From: Heligmosomoides polygyrus polygyrus
Lineage: Eukaryota; Nematoda; Chromadorea; Rhabditida; Heligmosomidae
Reading direction: 5' to 3'
Assembly: GCA_947396885.1 (NCBI GenBank)
Contig: OX377204.1
Span: 43,511,139 to 43,575,138 of the forward strand
DNA: 64,000 bases
The first letter of the stretch is position 1. The number at the start of each line of letters is the position of its first letter. The notes beneath the pieces were generated by a model that had not been told where the DNA came from, made no database searches, and saw nothing but the letters and a program-made list of their open reading frames with translations. Positions 1 through 10,949 of the stretch are shown in pieces. The position numbers were made by a program, and so were the translations under genes.

Positions 1-178
1 AAGTTTCTGTGCGTTAGCTTGGAGGCTTTCTTGGCTTCCGTTTACGCTTATTCTTCTCCTTCAGCTGCTGTACGTTATGGAGCTTGTAGTGCTTGTGCCC
101 CAGTTATTTTTTGGCTGTTCGCTGCACTAATGTGACAATAACACCGATCTCATAGGCGATGTTTCCCATGGAGACTCT

Positions 179-412
179 TTATTTCAAAATTAATTGCTTT
201 CTGATGGTTTTCCAGCCCCGTGGCGTATTGAAAATGCGACTTCTTCCCTCTTGGACAATCACCTTCATGCCACGCTCCTTGAATCGGCGAATAGCTCTGA
301 AGACAGTCGATTGAGTGAGACCGAGCAGGTGAACGATGTCGCGTTGGCGCTTTCCTTGTTGACGAAGCTCCAAAATCGCAGCGCGACAGTTTCGCATTTT
401 TAGCAAATCCAT
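179..412 (-). pseudogene. Tc1/mariner-type transposase, N-terminal helix-turn-helix fragment
   Basis: This 77-codon frame reads as the N-terminal DNA-binding part of a Tc1/mariner-like transposase. It starts MDLLKMRNCRAAILELRQQG and continues with GKRQRDIVHLLGLTQSTVFRAIRRFKERG, a paired-type helix-turn-helix in which the first helix is followed by a TQSTVFRAIRRF recognition helix. Such a domain binds the element's terminal repeats. The DDE catalytic part is absent: the frame stops after about 77 residues and nothing like it follows toward position 1. The element is therefore truncated, or its remainder lies beyond the window edge. The start is the first in-frame ATG. The family is inferred from motif resemblance only. 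Confidence 0.6.
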
Positions 413-460
413 AGCTGGGACGAAATCGGACTTAAAAAATTATAGCCGGGACAGAAAGAT

Positions 461-760
461 GCATAAAAGATAAAGGGCGGCGTTACTCAATCCCTCTTGG
501 GATGCGCCACGCATTCTACTTCTACTGGATGTCGTTGAGGCGACGTGAATGCGTATTTGACCATACAATGACTTGCGGTGGCCAGCCGATGAACAAGTCA
601 GCGCTTTATCCTTCCCAGGCAAGTCTGATCAGGTCAAATATCGACCGACCCCGGAGGGAAGGAAGGCTTGGTTTGCCTGGGCGGAAAATCCGAACCAGGA
701 ACCTAGTATCGGGTGCACGCGACACCCGTCGCCTCTTCCGACTGCGCTACACGCGCCTTA
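461..760 (-). mobile_element. tRNA-derived SINE, family S1, copy 1
   Basis: Read on the minus strand, this about 300-bp repeat begins with a tRNA-like head holding a perfect Pol III A box (TAGCGCAGTCGG) and, about 40 nt further on, a near-consensus B box (GGTTCGGATTTTCC). A body shared with the copies at 5749-6050, 8492-8793 and 13815-14090 follows. The 3' end is a short TTTATC-type repeat tail. The A and B boxes would drive internal Pol III transcription. No target duplication is obvious at this copy. Confidence 0.75.
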
Positions 761-779
761 CATGAAGATACACTGATAA

Positions 780-1780
780 AAATTATTGTCATGCTGCGGA
801 TCGATGGGTTCGCGTGGAAGACGTCAAGCCCTCATAAAGTTATTTTGGAATATCCTGTATCTTCCTCCATTTCGTCATACCACGTCCTGTGCTGCCACCA
901 CGCAGTGATCGATAAGTGCGTTATAGCTTGCTGGTGAGCTAAGTTTCGCTTCGCAAAAAACTCGTCACCCGCCGAAAAAGAGTGCCACTGAGGAAAATAG
1001 CTTGATGCAGTGCGCCGCTACCCCTGCGTCTGACAAGTATGTTCTATTAGGGAAGCTTCTAACTTCTGTCTTGTTAATATGTTTATATGACGATGCTTGA
1101 AGAATGCNNNNNNNNNNNNNNNNNNNNNNNNNNNNNNNNNNNNNNNNNNNNNNNNNNNNNNNNNNNNNNNNNNNNNNNNNNNNNNNNNNNNNNNNNNNNN
1201 NNNNNNNNNNNNNNNNNNNNNNNNNNNNNNNNNNNNNNNNNNNNNNNNNNNNNNNNNNNNNNNNNNNNNNNNNNNNNNNNNNNNNNNNNNNNNNNNNNNN
1301 NNNNNNNTGTTTGATTGGTAGTGTAAATGCTGTTTACATAAAGCACCAAAGTAAGAATATGTGTGTGCGTTACAACTGTTTTTGTTATATCGTTGACAGA
1401 TGTGAAACACCATGCAAACAACAATTTCGCTATCACTCGAATAAAACTCGCGACGCCTTGGAGCAGTGCATGGTGTAATCTCATGTTTTAGTTCTAAAAA
1501 AATTGCTACCCTCCTGCTCTTTAAAACAAATAAACCACTATAGAGCATCATTTTTCCGCTAAAAAACAGAATCTTGTAAAATTTCAAACAAAGTATTTAC
1601 TTATTGAGTAACTGAAGTAAAACTTCAACGAAATCATAACCCAAAATTTTCCTTGTATAAAAAAATATTTTAACCTTTTTGAAGAGTATTTAGTCTAATG
1701 CAGAAGAAGCTCATTTCGATTTGGAGGAGTTCGCCTTGATTTCCAAACTTTAAGCTAGCTTAGAAGACTGTCCAGTTTGA
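780..1780. other. Unassigned AT-rich stretch with assembly gap (N at 1108-1307)
   Basis: A run of 200 N marks a scaffold gap. The sequence on either side is AT-rich and shows no gene, repeat or conserved motif that I can recognise. Long frames across the gap are artefacts of the N run. Confidence 0.85.
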
Positions 1781-1784
1781 ACTG

Positions 1785-1843
1785 ATAAGTGTTGAGTTCG
1801 ACATGAAAAAACGAACTCATGTCATGTCGAACTGAACACTTAT
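1785..1843. repeat. Short hairpin (22-bp inverted repeat)
   Basis: The arm at 1785-1806 (ATAAGTGTTGAGTTCGACAT then GA) matches the reverse complement of 1822-1843 at 21 of 22 positions, with a 15-nt loop. It looks like a small palindromic element. No flanking duplication was identified. Confidence 0.7.
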
Positions 1844-1884
1844 TGACTTATATATCCACTTATTAATTGTTCAGATAGCGCGAC

Positions 1885-1967
1885 TTATCGCTCACCATAT
1901 CGTTTGATAAGCTTACAATTCTCCGTTAAAGTTACGTACGTTGTTGATGAATTCGGCCCCTGGACGG
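1885..1967. mobile_element. Half of a palindromic MITE (same family as 54915-55094)
   Basis: The sequence from about 1885 to 1967, ending in the GATGAATTCGGCCCC terminus, closely follows the right half of the palindromic element at 54915-55094, including the GCTTACAATT, CCGTTAAAGTTACG and GTTGATGAAT blocks. The other half is missing. A related block with the CACAAAAAATCGATAGTTTG motif occurs twice just downstream, at about 1973 and 2099. Confidence 0.6.
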
Positions 1968-2209
1968 CATCCACAAAAAATCGATAGTTTGATCATTATC
2001 GATTGATGACGATCGATGCATCAGAAACGAACTTCAGACTCGTGTTGAGCGACCTCGACTACCCCAAGGGTAAAGTTTCAGCCCGCCTGGACGACATTCA
2101 CAAAAAATCGATAGTTTGATCAATATTCCCCCCCCCCATTTTCCCCCGATTTCTCCCCCCGCTAACTTCTGCGGTGGCGCAGTTCGATAGTATGACTCAT
2201 CGCTTAGCG

Positions 2210-2211
<2 letters not shown>

Positions 2212-2274
<63 letters not shown>
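2212..2274. repeat. (TA)n microsatellite
   Basis: About 31 uninterrupted TA dinucleotides. The polymer is read in one frame as an IYIYIY run, which explains a spurious open frame on the minus strand. Confidence 0.98.
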
Positions 2275-2278
<4 letters not shown>

Positions 2279-2659
2279 GAGAACTGTTGTTCGTTTTAAG
2301 TCCTGTTTTTTTTCTTCTTACTAAATTTTTTTCGAATTTTCCCTTCACACTGAAACGCTCCACCAAACTGGACGTTTCTCGTTTGCAGCTAGTCCATGTT
2401 TCCTCCGATGCTACTGATAAAAACGGGTGGTGAGGAAACCCGGATGCATTCACGTATGAGGAAAATAGGCCCGAATCAAAAAAAAAAAATGTTAAGAAGT
2501 TGTCAGGTAACAGCATTTATTTAAATAGATCAGCATGTTTTTTATCCAAAAAGCTCCTGTAATTGACTATTTAAATGCATTTTCGAGCGGCATAATTTTG
2601 CTGAGCGTATATATTGCGAAGACACGAGACGCCAGAGCGTGGGACGGCTTTCCACATAC

Positions 2660-3130
2660 TCTCTTGCATACGCATTCGTAGGCCGTTAGCTCATCGCGTC
2701 TTCCTACAGTGGTCCACTGAAATCGGAAGAAAATCGTGTCACACAAGGCTGGCCTGCACTTTCGCGCTGTAACTTTGTCCAATCAATGCTGTGTTCCAGC
2801 GCGCTTCTTGGATTCTCTACTGCTTACAAAATCCACAAGTCGCGGCGGGAAAGAATCAAGCTTGACAGAGTTGTTGCACTCAGAACACGCTCGCGGTCGC
2901 AATTTGCGAGCAGTCGCACCCTCTCGATTGATAGGTTGTATCCTATGTACATTGTGCATGGCGCGGTCCAAAGTCTCGCCGGGATGGAGTACAGCAATTC
3001 CTGAGTAGGGCGGCTGGGAATTTCTGATAAAACCTCTCAAGCGCTCACCGTACAAACTCGCGCCCGCTCGATTGATAGGGTTGATCCTATATGTATTGTG
3101 CACGGCGCACTCTCGGAGGTTTCATAGCAT
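2660..3130. repeat. Dispersed repeat related to 62000-62330 and 63490-63725
   Basis: The block GCATACGCATT followed by GGCCGTTAGCTC and then GCGTCTTC at about 2667-2700 recurs at about 63497-63535 in the same order and orientation. The part from about 2880 to 3120 resembles the reverse complement of 62000-62330, sharing the CGATTGATAGG and GTACATTGTGCA-type motifs. No coding capacity is apparent, and the element class is unknown. Confidence 0.55.
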
Positions 3131-3444
3131 GACAGACCACTGGCGACCCATGCCATGGCTGAGATACTCTGAAAACATGCAAGTTCTGGAAAATAGGCTG
3201 CTCCATTCGCAAAGAGCCTGCTCCACTCATTCGTTTTGGCCGTCCACTGCAAAAATGCGGTGGTCTGGCCAAGTTGTATACATGTTTGTGTGGATCTCGA
3301 GGAGACGAATCGAACGGCACCAACTGTTTCTCAAAAAACCTCAAATTAGAGGAATTGTGAGCATGCAACGGTTTACGACGGCTTGCGACAGACAACTCGT
3401 CCGCGACCGTCCTTCGCAATGGGGCGCAAGTTTTCAATTTTGGA

Positions 3445-3620
3445 CATTTCATGGCTCCGTATGAAATATGTATACCGTACGATAGAGCTCGAGCTCCTGA
3501 GCACAAACATGCCGTTGGTTTTTCGAATGGGTGGTTTTTAGACGAGTTTTGTCAAAGGGACGCAGAAACCGCCAAATCGCGGTTTTTGTGGCGTCTATTC
3601 AAAAGACGTGTCCGGTGCTG
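3445..3620. repeat. Dispersed repeat shared with 19483-19625
   Basis: Both loci carry ATTTCATGGCT, then TATGAAATATGTATA, ACGATAGAGCTCGAGCT and TTGGTTTTTC in the same order. The copy near 19500 runs straight into a 42-bp repeat array; this one does not. Nothing coding was recognised. Confidence 0.6.
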
Positions 3621-3624
3621 TAGT

Positions 3625-4420
3625 TAGGGGTCTCGGTTTTGCATTACTTGCCGTAAAAACATCTCAAAAACCGACCCCTCCCTATACGGACTGTTATTTT
3701 TAAATTTGTGCTCGCACTACAAAGATTCCTCATGCCTTTCTTCCACTGCTTGGATTGTGCCGTGTCAAGCATATAAGCAATTGGATATTTCCCTTAACGT
3801 TTTTCGAATTGTGCTCTAGATACCTCGAACAAACACCTTTTTCAAAAAGTCGTGAAGCAACAGCAACCACGTGTTGTGAAATAATTTAATTCTGTTTAGT
3901 AAACAGTTGTGGGGTGCACTGTGCAGACGGCAAGAGACCGCGGTTCTCTCGTGCACCCCCGGGCGCAGGCGGCGGTCGCGACACTCGGCATGGTCAACTG
4001 GACTTTCAGCTCTCTGAGATCGGTGAACTGACTGAGAGTTATTTGAAAGAGGCAGAGCACAGACTTACCTATGGAAACCATCACTCAACAGGCTGAAACG
4101 GCAGATACGCATTCAAAGCGCCACCGCCTCACTCGCCAAGCCAATTAGCAGTATGTGCGGCACACCCCAGAAAGGATTTTGACTGACGACGCTCTATCTA
4201 TTCTCTGCTTTTTAGTCAGCTTTCAGTTCCTCGCTTACGTTTGGGTAAATCCCTAGGGCGAAAAATGTCTCTGGAAGCCTGGTCGGTGACCTCCGTGCCC
4301 TCTCACCTTAAAAACAACGTCGGACCAATAGAGTTCCTCCTAACAACGTCGTGGCACAACATTATAACTAACCTTGTTGGGTTTCTTTATGGTTAGCTTA
4401 TCTCACAAGAAGGCTTATTT
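3625..4420. other. Unassigned non-coding stretch
   Basis: I see no gene, terminal repeat or conserved domain here. A GC-rich patch near 3930-3975 gives short frames on both strands without recognisable content. Confidence 0.6.
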
Positions 4421-4422
4421 CG

Positions 4423-5300
4423 TTATCGGAGTATTGAAAGATCAGTCATAGAATGGAGGACTTTGAACTGCTTTTTACAGCAATGGGAGTGGATAAAAAG
4501 CAGAAGCGGAGATGCAACAGGGGTAGACCCTGGCTGAAAAATGCACCAACAACAATGCGAAGCATTTGGTGGCAAGCCTTCAAACAGTCTGGCAGAATCC
4601 GGTAGCGGACCGCTGCTTCTCGTCGATCGTTGCAGAAGCGGGAATGTTCCGGTGAGCATCTGTTCCTGTCCAGAAGGGCACGACACCTGCGATGAGCAGC
4701 ACCGACCGTACTGCGTAGGGCCATGATCTTGGTGGGAGGTCACCGATTCCAACGGGTAGTGGACGACGTGGGTGTTCTCAGCGCGGTCATCGATTGTGGA
4801 CGTCGTCGGTCCTGCCGCCCGGCTCCATCGTGCCCTTCTCGTTCTTCGCCGGTAGATGGCCTCCTCGCCCATCGCCTTCCGCGATCCGTAGTCAGGTGTC
4901 GACTAACAGCTCCAGCGCGGTGGTCTTCGTGGCGGCGTTGAATACAGAAACTGCTGGTGCTGCTCAGTGCTCCACAGAACTGCTTATACCCTTTGTTCCC
5001 TCGGTGCCGATATTGGTTACCCTTCTCAGCGAAACGCGGTTAAGGGGGGCGGTCTACACTCTTTGGACGATAGCTTTTCCTTATTGTCCTTCCTAGAAGC
5101 AACTATTGCTGTACAACGTTTCTTGTTGGATGGGCATACGCTTAAACGCACAATACGGTGTTCTACCTTTGGCTGTGAATCGAAGATATCAGCGCTTTAG
5201 GGAAGCGCAAGTGTGCGCATCTCCTATGCCGGCATTCTTTTCTTTTTCTCTCTTTTCATTCTTTTCATTTCTGGAAGCCTGCAGTTGTTGTGGAAAAGGT
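4423..5300. other. GC-rich stretch with overlapping open frames, unidentified
   Basis: From about 4440 to 5040 both strands are open in several frames. The longest is 149 codons on the minus strand at 4423-4872, rich in Cys, Ser, Pro and Arg. None reads as a family I know, and no splice pattern is clear. It could be a decayed repeat. I do not call a gene. Confidence 0.4.
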
Positions 5301-5748
5301 TAACTGATACAGTATGAGAGCGCAAGGGCTCGAGTCTCTAATCCTTCGAGTTTCGACTTCCAGCTTTCTGATCTCTGATAATACTCCTGAACTTGCTCCC
5401 TTCCTTGATAATTGCTCTATTTACCTGCATCTTCCTCGTTGTAGAAATGTTTTGCTTTCATTTGGGAACATTTGAGTATCTCTCGTAGTGCTTCTGTGCT
5501 ACGAAGTTGTTAGGTGAAACATTTTTTGAAACCTTTGAAGGCGACGAGACATCAGACCAATAAATGTTCCACCTAACAATCTTGTGGCACAGAAGTGCTA
5601 TAGAAGTTCTTAACGGCAATGCCGACGTTTCAAGACGAGAGAACATGGGAATTGAGAATCAGTTAAAGTCCGTGATTGTCAGTGACTTTTGGATCCGGCG
5701 CAGATTTTGGATTTAGGGGATTTCTACGCGTGAGATATATTTTGTGAT

Positions 5749-6050
5749 AAGGATAAAGGATAAAAGGATAAAGGACGGCGTTACTCAATCCCTTCTGGGA
5801 TGCGCCAGCGCATTCTACTTCTACGGGATGTCGTGGAGGCGACATGAATGCGTATTTGGCCATACAATGACTTGCGGTGGCCAGCCGATGAACAAGTCAG
5901 CGCTCTATCCTTCCCAGACACGTCTGGTACCAATTCGCCGACCCCGGAGGGATGGAAGGCTTGGTTGGCCTGGGCGGGAAATCCGAACCAGGAACCTGGT
6001 ATCGGGTGCACGCGACAGTCGCGCCTCCTACGACTGCGCTACACGCGCCC
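5749..6050 (-). mobile_element. tRNA-derived SINE, family S1, copy 2, with 12-bp target duplication
   Basis: This is the best-preserved family member, 302 bp, flanked by perfect 12-bp direct repeats ATATTTTGTGAT at 5737-5748 and 6051-6062. On the minus strand the 5' end starts directly at the duplication with GGGCGCGTGTAGCGCAGTCG, containing the Pol III A box. The B box (GGTTCGGATTTCC) lies about 40 nt downstream. The 3' end is a tandem tail of about four TTTATCC-type units. A tRNA-like head, a family body, a simple-repeat tail and a duplication together define a retroposed SINE. Confidence 0.92.
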
Positions 6051-6062
6051 ATATTTTGTGAT

Positions 6063-7680
6063 GGCACTACAAATGCTTGAGCGCTCGTTTCGCAATCCTG
6101 GTCGGCGGCCGGGGACAAGTGACTGCCTCAGCTCCCCATTCTAGTGTGATAGCTGTTTGGATATCGAGAACGGTCGCGGTTTACTTTCTGTGGTTACCCT
6201 TAAACGAGCATGAGTCTTCGTCGCAGTTTGCGCAGTGCATGTGCTGTCACGCCAGGCGTCTATCGCTACCATGTGCAGCTTCATCTTAGTGTCTTTTTCA
6301 GTCGTTGGGCAACATCACTGGTTCACCGAGATATTTTCTGGAATATTACATGCCTCACCACACCCATGAGGAATCGTATCCCAGCATGTTTTGGATGTGC
6401 TTGGCTCAGTTCAGCAGTATCCTCCACATGCGCTGAACTGTTTACCTCCTCATCGTGACTCTTCCCCTGATTTTAGAATTAGTCCTTGCCTGCACTGTCT
6501 TTATTCCCAGCCACCTTTACTTTGAATAAATTTCAATAGCAAACCTATCACAGCGTAGTCGAGGTTGTTAGAAATTAATGCCCACCGCCAGTCAGGGCGA
6601 TGCCAGGAAGTAGTGTTGTGGATGGTGGCGTGTTGTTGGAGCCATGCTCCCACGTCTTTAGTCGCGCTATGCACCCAACTGCAGTGCCCAACAGAACACT
6701 CCCCGGCGCCCATTAAGGCGATGACTTGTTCCGTTTCCATCTGCGACGTGGGGTTGTTGAGTCACGTTGTTTTAGCCCGCCACGTAGCCCCTTTTCCATA
6801 AACGAAGCGAAGCGTTCCAAAAGGTGCACAGGAGGTTAAGCGCTAGCAAAGTGCAGCGATAAGGAGGCACGAAGTGCCGAAAGCGAGCCGTATCAGCCTT
6901 TAAGCGGCTCCAGACAGCAGTGACTTCGACTTCGCGCTACAAAGGGCAGCCACGAAGGCTCTTAAAGAAAGAGCCCACGCCTGCCCGCCTCGCTGCAGCT
7001 ATAGTGTCCATTTCCCGTTCTCGATGACGAACGGCTCACAGACGAAGTGAGCACGCCTGCACCACGTGAAACGCGCGTGATTTTTTTTTGCTGCCCCTGT
7101 TTTCGGACCGCTTCTAGGTCTCTGGAAGCAGAAAGAGCTCAAAACACTTTCGCATGAGATTCCGATCAAATTAAAATGGGAAGTAGTTGCCCCATTCATG
7201 GAGAGCGTGATTCGCAAGTGGAAGCCATTTTGTGTTTGAGCGGCTCTCATTTTTCTGAGAGCCCATAATGCCATCTCCGATGATCTTGTACTGACCTCTA
7301 ACGTTCAGGATTCCTGGCGACGTCGTCTGTGTGCTTCTTAATGGCGTTCCTTCAATCCTCGTGGCTCGCTCCACGTCATAGCCCGAGAAGTTTATCAGTG
7401 TTTACTGTCAGTCTGGAACATCTCCGCCCACTTCACAGTGACAGTCTGCTGTACCTGTTTCTCCCTTCTGGCTGGCTTTATGTGACCATTCTTTGCTTCG
7501 TCCGGTTTTGACCCTCCATTAGTCTTCCTGAACACGTTCGATTCATATGGTGTCGGCATCACATGGGTCCAGAGCAGGGGTGCACACAAAATTCCGTGCG
7601 TTAAATTTTTTAAACGCATTTTTCAACTAAAAATTTTCGTTAAATTTACGGTAAATCGTTAAATTCGTTAAAAATGCAAT
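6063..7680. other. Unassigned stretch with small unidentified open frames
   Basis: Several short frames are present, for example 79 codons on the minus strand at 6501-6740 and 91 codons on the minus strand at 6999-7274. None contains a motif I recognise. At about 6830-6970 there is a G/A-rich segment with the look of a decayed repeat. No gene is called. Confidence 0.4.
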
Positions 7681-7684
7681 TCAA

Positions 7685-7918
7685 GTGAAACAAATCGAGG
7701 GAAACTTATGCGTTTCAATTTCAAAAGGTCAACAGCTAAAGTTCAAAGAATGGAATGTAACACTGCAATGCAAAATAAACAGTACTGTAATCTGCAGCGC
7801 TGTTGTTTTTAGACCTGAAGAAGGGCTTAAAGCCCGAAACGTTGTCAATAAAGCACTGACTAAATCGAGCTTCACAACGACACAACCGCTTCAGCAACAA
7901 ATTATCTTCAAGGTGTAG
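7685..7918 (+). pseudogene. Penelope-like retroelement tail fragment with hammerhead-like core
   Basis: The short frame ends in FRPEEGLKARNVVNKAL, encoded by a CTGAAGA, GC stem, CGAAACG block. That arrangement is characteristic of the conserved terminal segment of many animal Penelope-like elements, where it forms all or part of a hammerhead ribozyme. The core is at 7815-7846: CTGAAGA, a GGGC/GCCC stem with a TTAAA loop, GAAAC, a GTT loop and GTC. No reverse transcriptase or GIY-YIG domain was found nearby, so only a relic is present. Assignment rests on the motif alone. Confidence 0.45.
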
Positions 7919-8118
7919 AATAAGAGCAGGTATGGAGTTATCATTCCGTCAAGGCATCTTATAACGTGCGATCAGGCAGGTACCTGGAGTTTCCTCCTTT
8001 CCAGTTCTTTTGTCTGACTGTTCTACGAGCATACACAATCTCGATGCATTCAATTCAGCAGCCCATCAAGTACAGAAAGAATTAACAAGAATGTAATTAA
8101 AGGCCTATCAGTGGAATG

Positions 8119-8242
8119 TTAACACGTTGTCGAACGCACGACTTTCGAGTGCCTGGTGAGAACAATCTCATTTTTGCAGTGAGACATCGTGTCACACGGT
8201 CCCACACTGCCAAAAAGATGTGACACGTCGTCAGCGTGTTAA
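8119..8242. mobile_element. piggyBac-type MITE (124 bp, TTAA target duplication)
   Basis: The element is bounded by TTAA on both sides (8119-8122 and 8239-8242). Its termini are inverted and begin CACGTTGTCGA on the left and, complemented, CACGCTGACGA on the right. They match the ends of the larger element at 40215-40818 (CACGTTGACGACCG). Use of TTAA as the target and related ends mark the two as one piggyBac-like family. This copy is non-coding and would need a transposase in trans. Confidence 0.75.
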
Positions 8243-8491
8243 TGTTCAGGAAAAATAGCTTTCCTAATTTTTGTAATTAGCGCTTTTCTAAATCGTTCAA
8301 AATACGTTCAACGGCTGAAAACGTCCTCTTCGTCTCGGTTGCTCCAGGTAGCGGGCAAAAGTATTCTCTTATAAGCAGCACCAGGTAAGTATAGGCATAT
8401 CTTACGAAAAGGACAGACCAGTATCTTTGTGGATTCGTTGACGCGCTTAGGGTCTCGGCGAAGAAATTTCTAACTCCAAAACGAATTGAAC

Positions 8492-8793
8492 GATAAGGAT
8501 GAATGAAGGATTGGCGTCACTCAATCCTTTTTGGAATGCGCCGCGCATTCTACTTCTACAGGATATCGTAGAGGAAATTTGAATACGTATTTGGCCAAGC
8601 AATGACTTGCGGTGAACAGCCGATGAAGTCAGCGCTCTATCCTTCTCAAACAAGTCTGGTACCAATTCACCGACCCCCACAGGAATCGAAGGCTTGGTTG
8701 GCCTGGGCGGGAAATCCCGAAAAAACGACCCGAAACCTGGTAATGGGTGCACCTGACAGGTGACACTTCTTCTGGCTGCTCTACACGCGCCCC
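8492..8793 (-). mobile_element. tRNA-derived SINE, family S1, copy 3
   Basis: About 300 bp, homologous along its length to copy 2: it shares the CAATGACTTGCGGTG, GTCAGCGCTCTATCCTTC and CACAGGAATCGAAGGCTTGG-type blocks and ends in CTACACGCGCCCC. It is more diverged than copy 2. The A box is damaged (TAGAGCAGCCAG instead of TAGCGCAGTCGG). The TTTATCC tail is reduced to ATTCATCCTTATC. Confidence 0.75.
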
Positions 8794-8799
8794 TAAAAG

Positions 8800-10840
8800 G
8801 CATTTTTTCCAAAGATTTAAAACGGATTCATGAAAGCATTGAAGCTAATTTCAATGGTTTTGTTTTTCAGGAACAGACTTAATCAGGAGGATGAGACCTG
8901 CAACATTAGTGAAGACTAAGGGTAAATGTGATAGATTCACTATGAAAAAAGTCCGTTAAAATTTTAAAAATTTCCGTCAAGTTAAGCCAGATTTTAACGA
9001 AAAATAACGCTAATTCGTTAAATTCGTTAAATCGTTAACCATTAAATATACACACCTGGTCCAGAGCCTATCACTGGAGCCATTCGCGATGCCTTTCACG
9101 TGTCCTACAATGGCATAGAAGCAGGGTGCGGTTTTCATGGGTACATACAAGGGAAGCGTTGAGGTGCATAGGCTAAGAATCTGGAAACCACAGTGCGAGT
9201 TCAAAAGGTTTTGTCGATAAGCGCATACCTGTGGTTAAAAGAAAGCCTTGACATTAAAGAGTGAAACGACATTTCGGTGGAACGGTTCCAAATCCTCTGA
9301 GCCACGCAGATTTGTTAAAACGCATCTTTGCGAAGTCTAACGTTTCGACGGCGTCAGCGTCAGGCTTCGCAAAGATGCGTTTTAAGAAATCTGACCGCTT
9401 GCGACCTGAAAGAAGCTCGAATTTTTGTAGACCGTGCACTCATACCCCAACTGCTCTAGTTCTCCCAAACCCTGCTAGCGCCATTGGGTTTTCAAGTGTC
9501 AGGAAGAAGCAACTGCTGTGCATACGCAACTCACCGCTGTTATACCAGCACTGGAAGACCGACCAGCCGCACGACAACTGCTGAGCACCTAAAACGACGC
9601 GGTATACAAGAGTATACGAAGTGTCTCACAGCCCACACAGTGTGATAAAGGGCTAGAAGCCACCCTAAATGGAAACGCACTCGTTCCTGATCCTCACGTT
9701 GGCATTCGTGGGTCCAGAGATCGTCGAGGGCTACGCCTATTTCATTTTCGTGCATTCGATGCTAAAATCGTGTCTGCGGCGGGATGCCACACAGTGGGAT
9801 TAAAAAGCTTCTCCTTTGCTTGCTAGCTAGACACGATCTCAATCTGTTTCCCAGATATGTACATACAACTCATTGCAGGCTAAACTCTTTATCTGGTAGA
9901 CCACTCCTTTTTCAGGCCAGTCCCCATTTCTTCCATAAGGATAAGCTACTTACGCTTTTAATTTGGTTAGCCTGAAAGTCCTGTTGCTTACTATGTATCC
10001 TAGGCTTTTTCCGCCTGAGCTTTGCGAGTGACCACCCGTGTATGAGGCATGTATGAAATGATGTACATGGCTGGACGGAACTCTTCGTATAGCACTACTA
10101 AAGAAGCTACAATGGAGCTAGCCAATGAATGTATTTGGGACCGGCTTGAGTTGTCCAAAACCTCGTAATAAGTGAGTAAACAAAATACGCAGTATGAGTG
10201 CTTCCCGGCAATGTTGTGCATCGTAAAGCTGACGGCTTTACACAAAAAAAAACCGGGAAGTGGAGAAGCAAGTTTTGGGGCCGTTGATGGCATTAATCGA
10301 TACACTTCGGAGACTTGTAAAGCTCCTCAAAAGGTAGTTTCTTTTCTGGCGCTCTATTTTCGTTCAGGTGCGACTCTTGAAAGTACTTAATCTACGGGCA
10401 CCAATGCAACACTGTTCGGAGTGCTGCGTATGTGTGGCCACCCTGGAAAGTTTTACCACAAAAAAAAGATTTGGTGTCCGAATTTCTCCATTTCCGCAGA
10501 CTGACATGATTTCTTTCAGGGAACACACTGAAATGATTATGTCGATAGTATAACGATAAGAGTCAAGAAAAATGTACGTAGAGGCCTAGGACACATTAAT
10601 CGGAAAGCGGTAAAAAAGGCATGGTAAAGGCGACAGGAAGTGGAAATCAGCTCCAGCAGTTCTTTGCACTAGCTGCAGTCGAAGCAGCCGTGTCGTCAGC
10701 TGAACGTTGTGACCTCGAGGGAGAGGACAAACAGGGGAGTGCTCTCGACCGCTCTTTGAGCTGCTGCTTTCGTCCTATTCGTCAAGACTGCTGGCGTCAT
10801 ATGCCCGGTGCATCCGCACTTGCGTGTTCACAACAGTCGG
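8800..10840. other. Unassigned stretch upstream of glutamine synthetase
   Basis: Apart from the hairpin at 9307-9393 I recognise nothing here. Small frames at 9010-9204, 9540-9755 and 9784-9975 lack known motifs. The stretch from about 10620 to 10845 is richer in GC and is probably the proximal promoter region of the downstream gene. Confidence 0.45.
9307..9393. repeat. Palindromic element with 29-bp arms
   Basis: The arm at 9307-9335 (CAGATTTGTTAAAACGCATC then TTTGCGAAG) pairs with 9365-9393 at 28 of 29 positions, the inner 21 bp being perfect. The loop is 29 nt. The near-perfect match suggests a young fold-back insertion or a structured RNA. No target duplication was assigned. Confidence 0.85.
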
Positions 10841-10842
10841 GT

Positions 10843-10949
10843 GGGTATAAGAGCGTGAGCATGAGCGTCCGTGGTCCTCGGCCTTCCGTCGCTCACACAC
10901 AACGAGCGTACCGCCGTCTAGTTGTCCGATTTCCCACCAGTTGCAGAGA
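10843..10949 (+). promoter_or_regulatory. Candidate core promoter and leader of glutamine synthetase
   Basis: A TATAA motif occurs at 10846-10850 within GGGTATAAGAGCG, 100 nt before the proposed ATG. Between them lies a C/T-rich segment ending CCACCAGTTGCAG, which could be a trans-splice acceptor leaving a 3-nt leader (AGA) before ATGG. Both a TATA-driven start near 10875 and spliced-leader addition at 10946/10947 are possible. Nothing in the sequence decides between them. Confidence 0.4.

Noticed and set aside
1018..1587. Open frames of 74-189 codons spanning 1018-1587 on both strands
   Set aside because: They exist only because the 200-N gap is translated as X; no real coding evidence.
2034..2516. 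160-codon frame on the minus strand containing an IYIYIY run
   Set aside because: It is driven by the (TA)n microsatellite, which is open in two frames; no family similarity.
4423..4872. 149-codon minus-strand frame as a possible host gene
   Set aside because: Several overlapping frames are equally open in this GC-rich block, there is no motif, and no splice structure supports any one of them.
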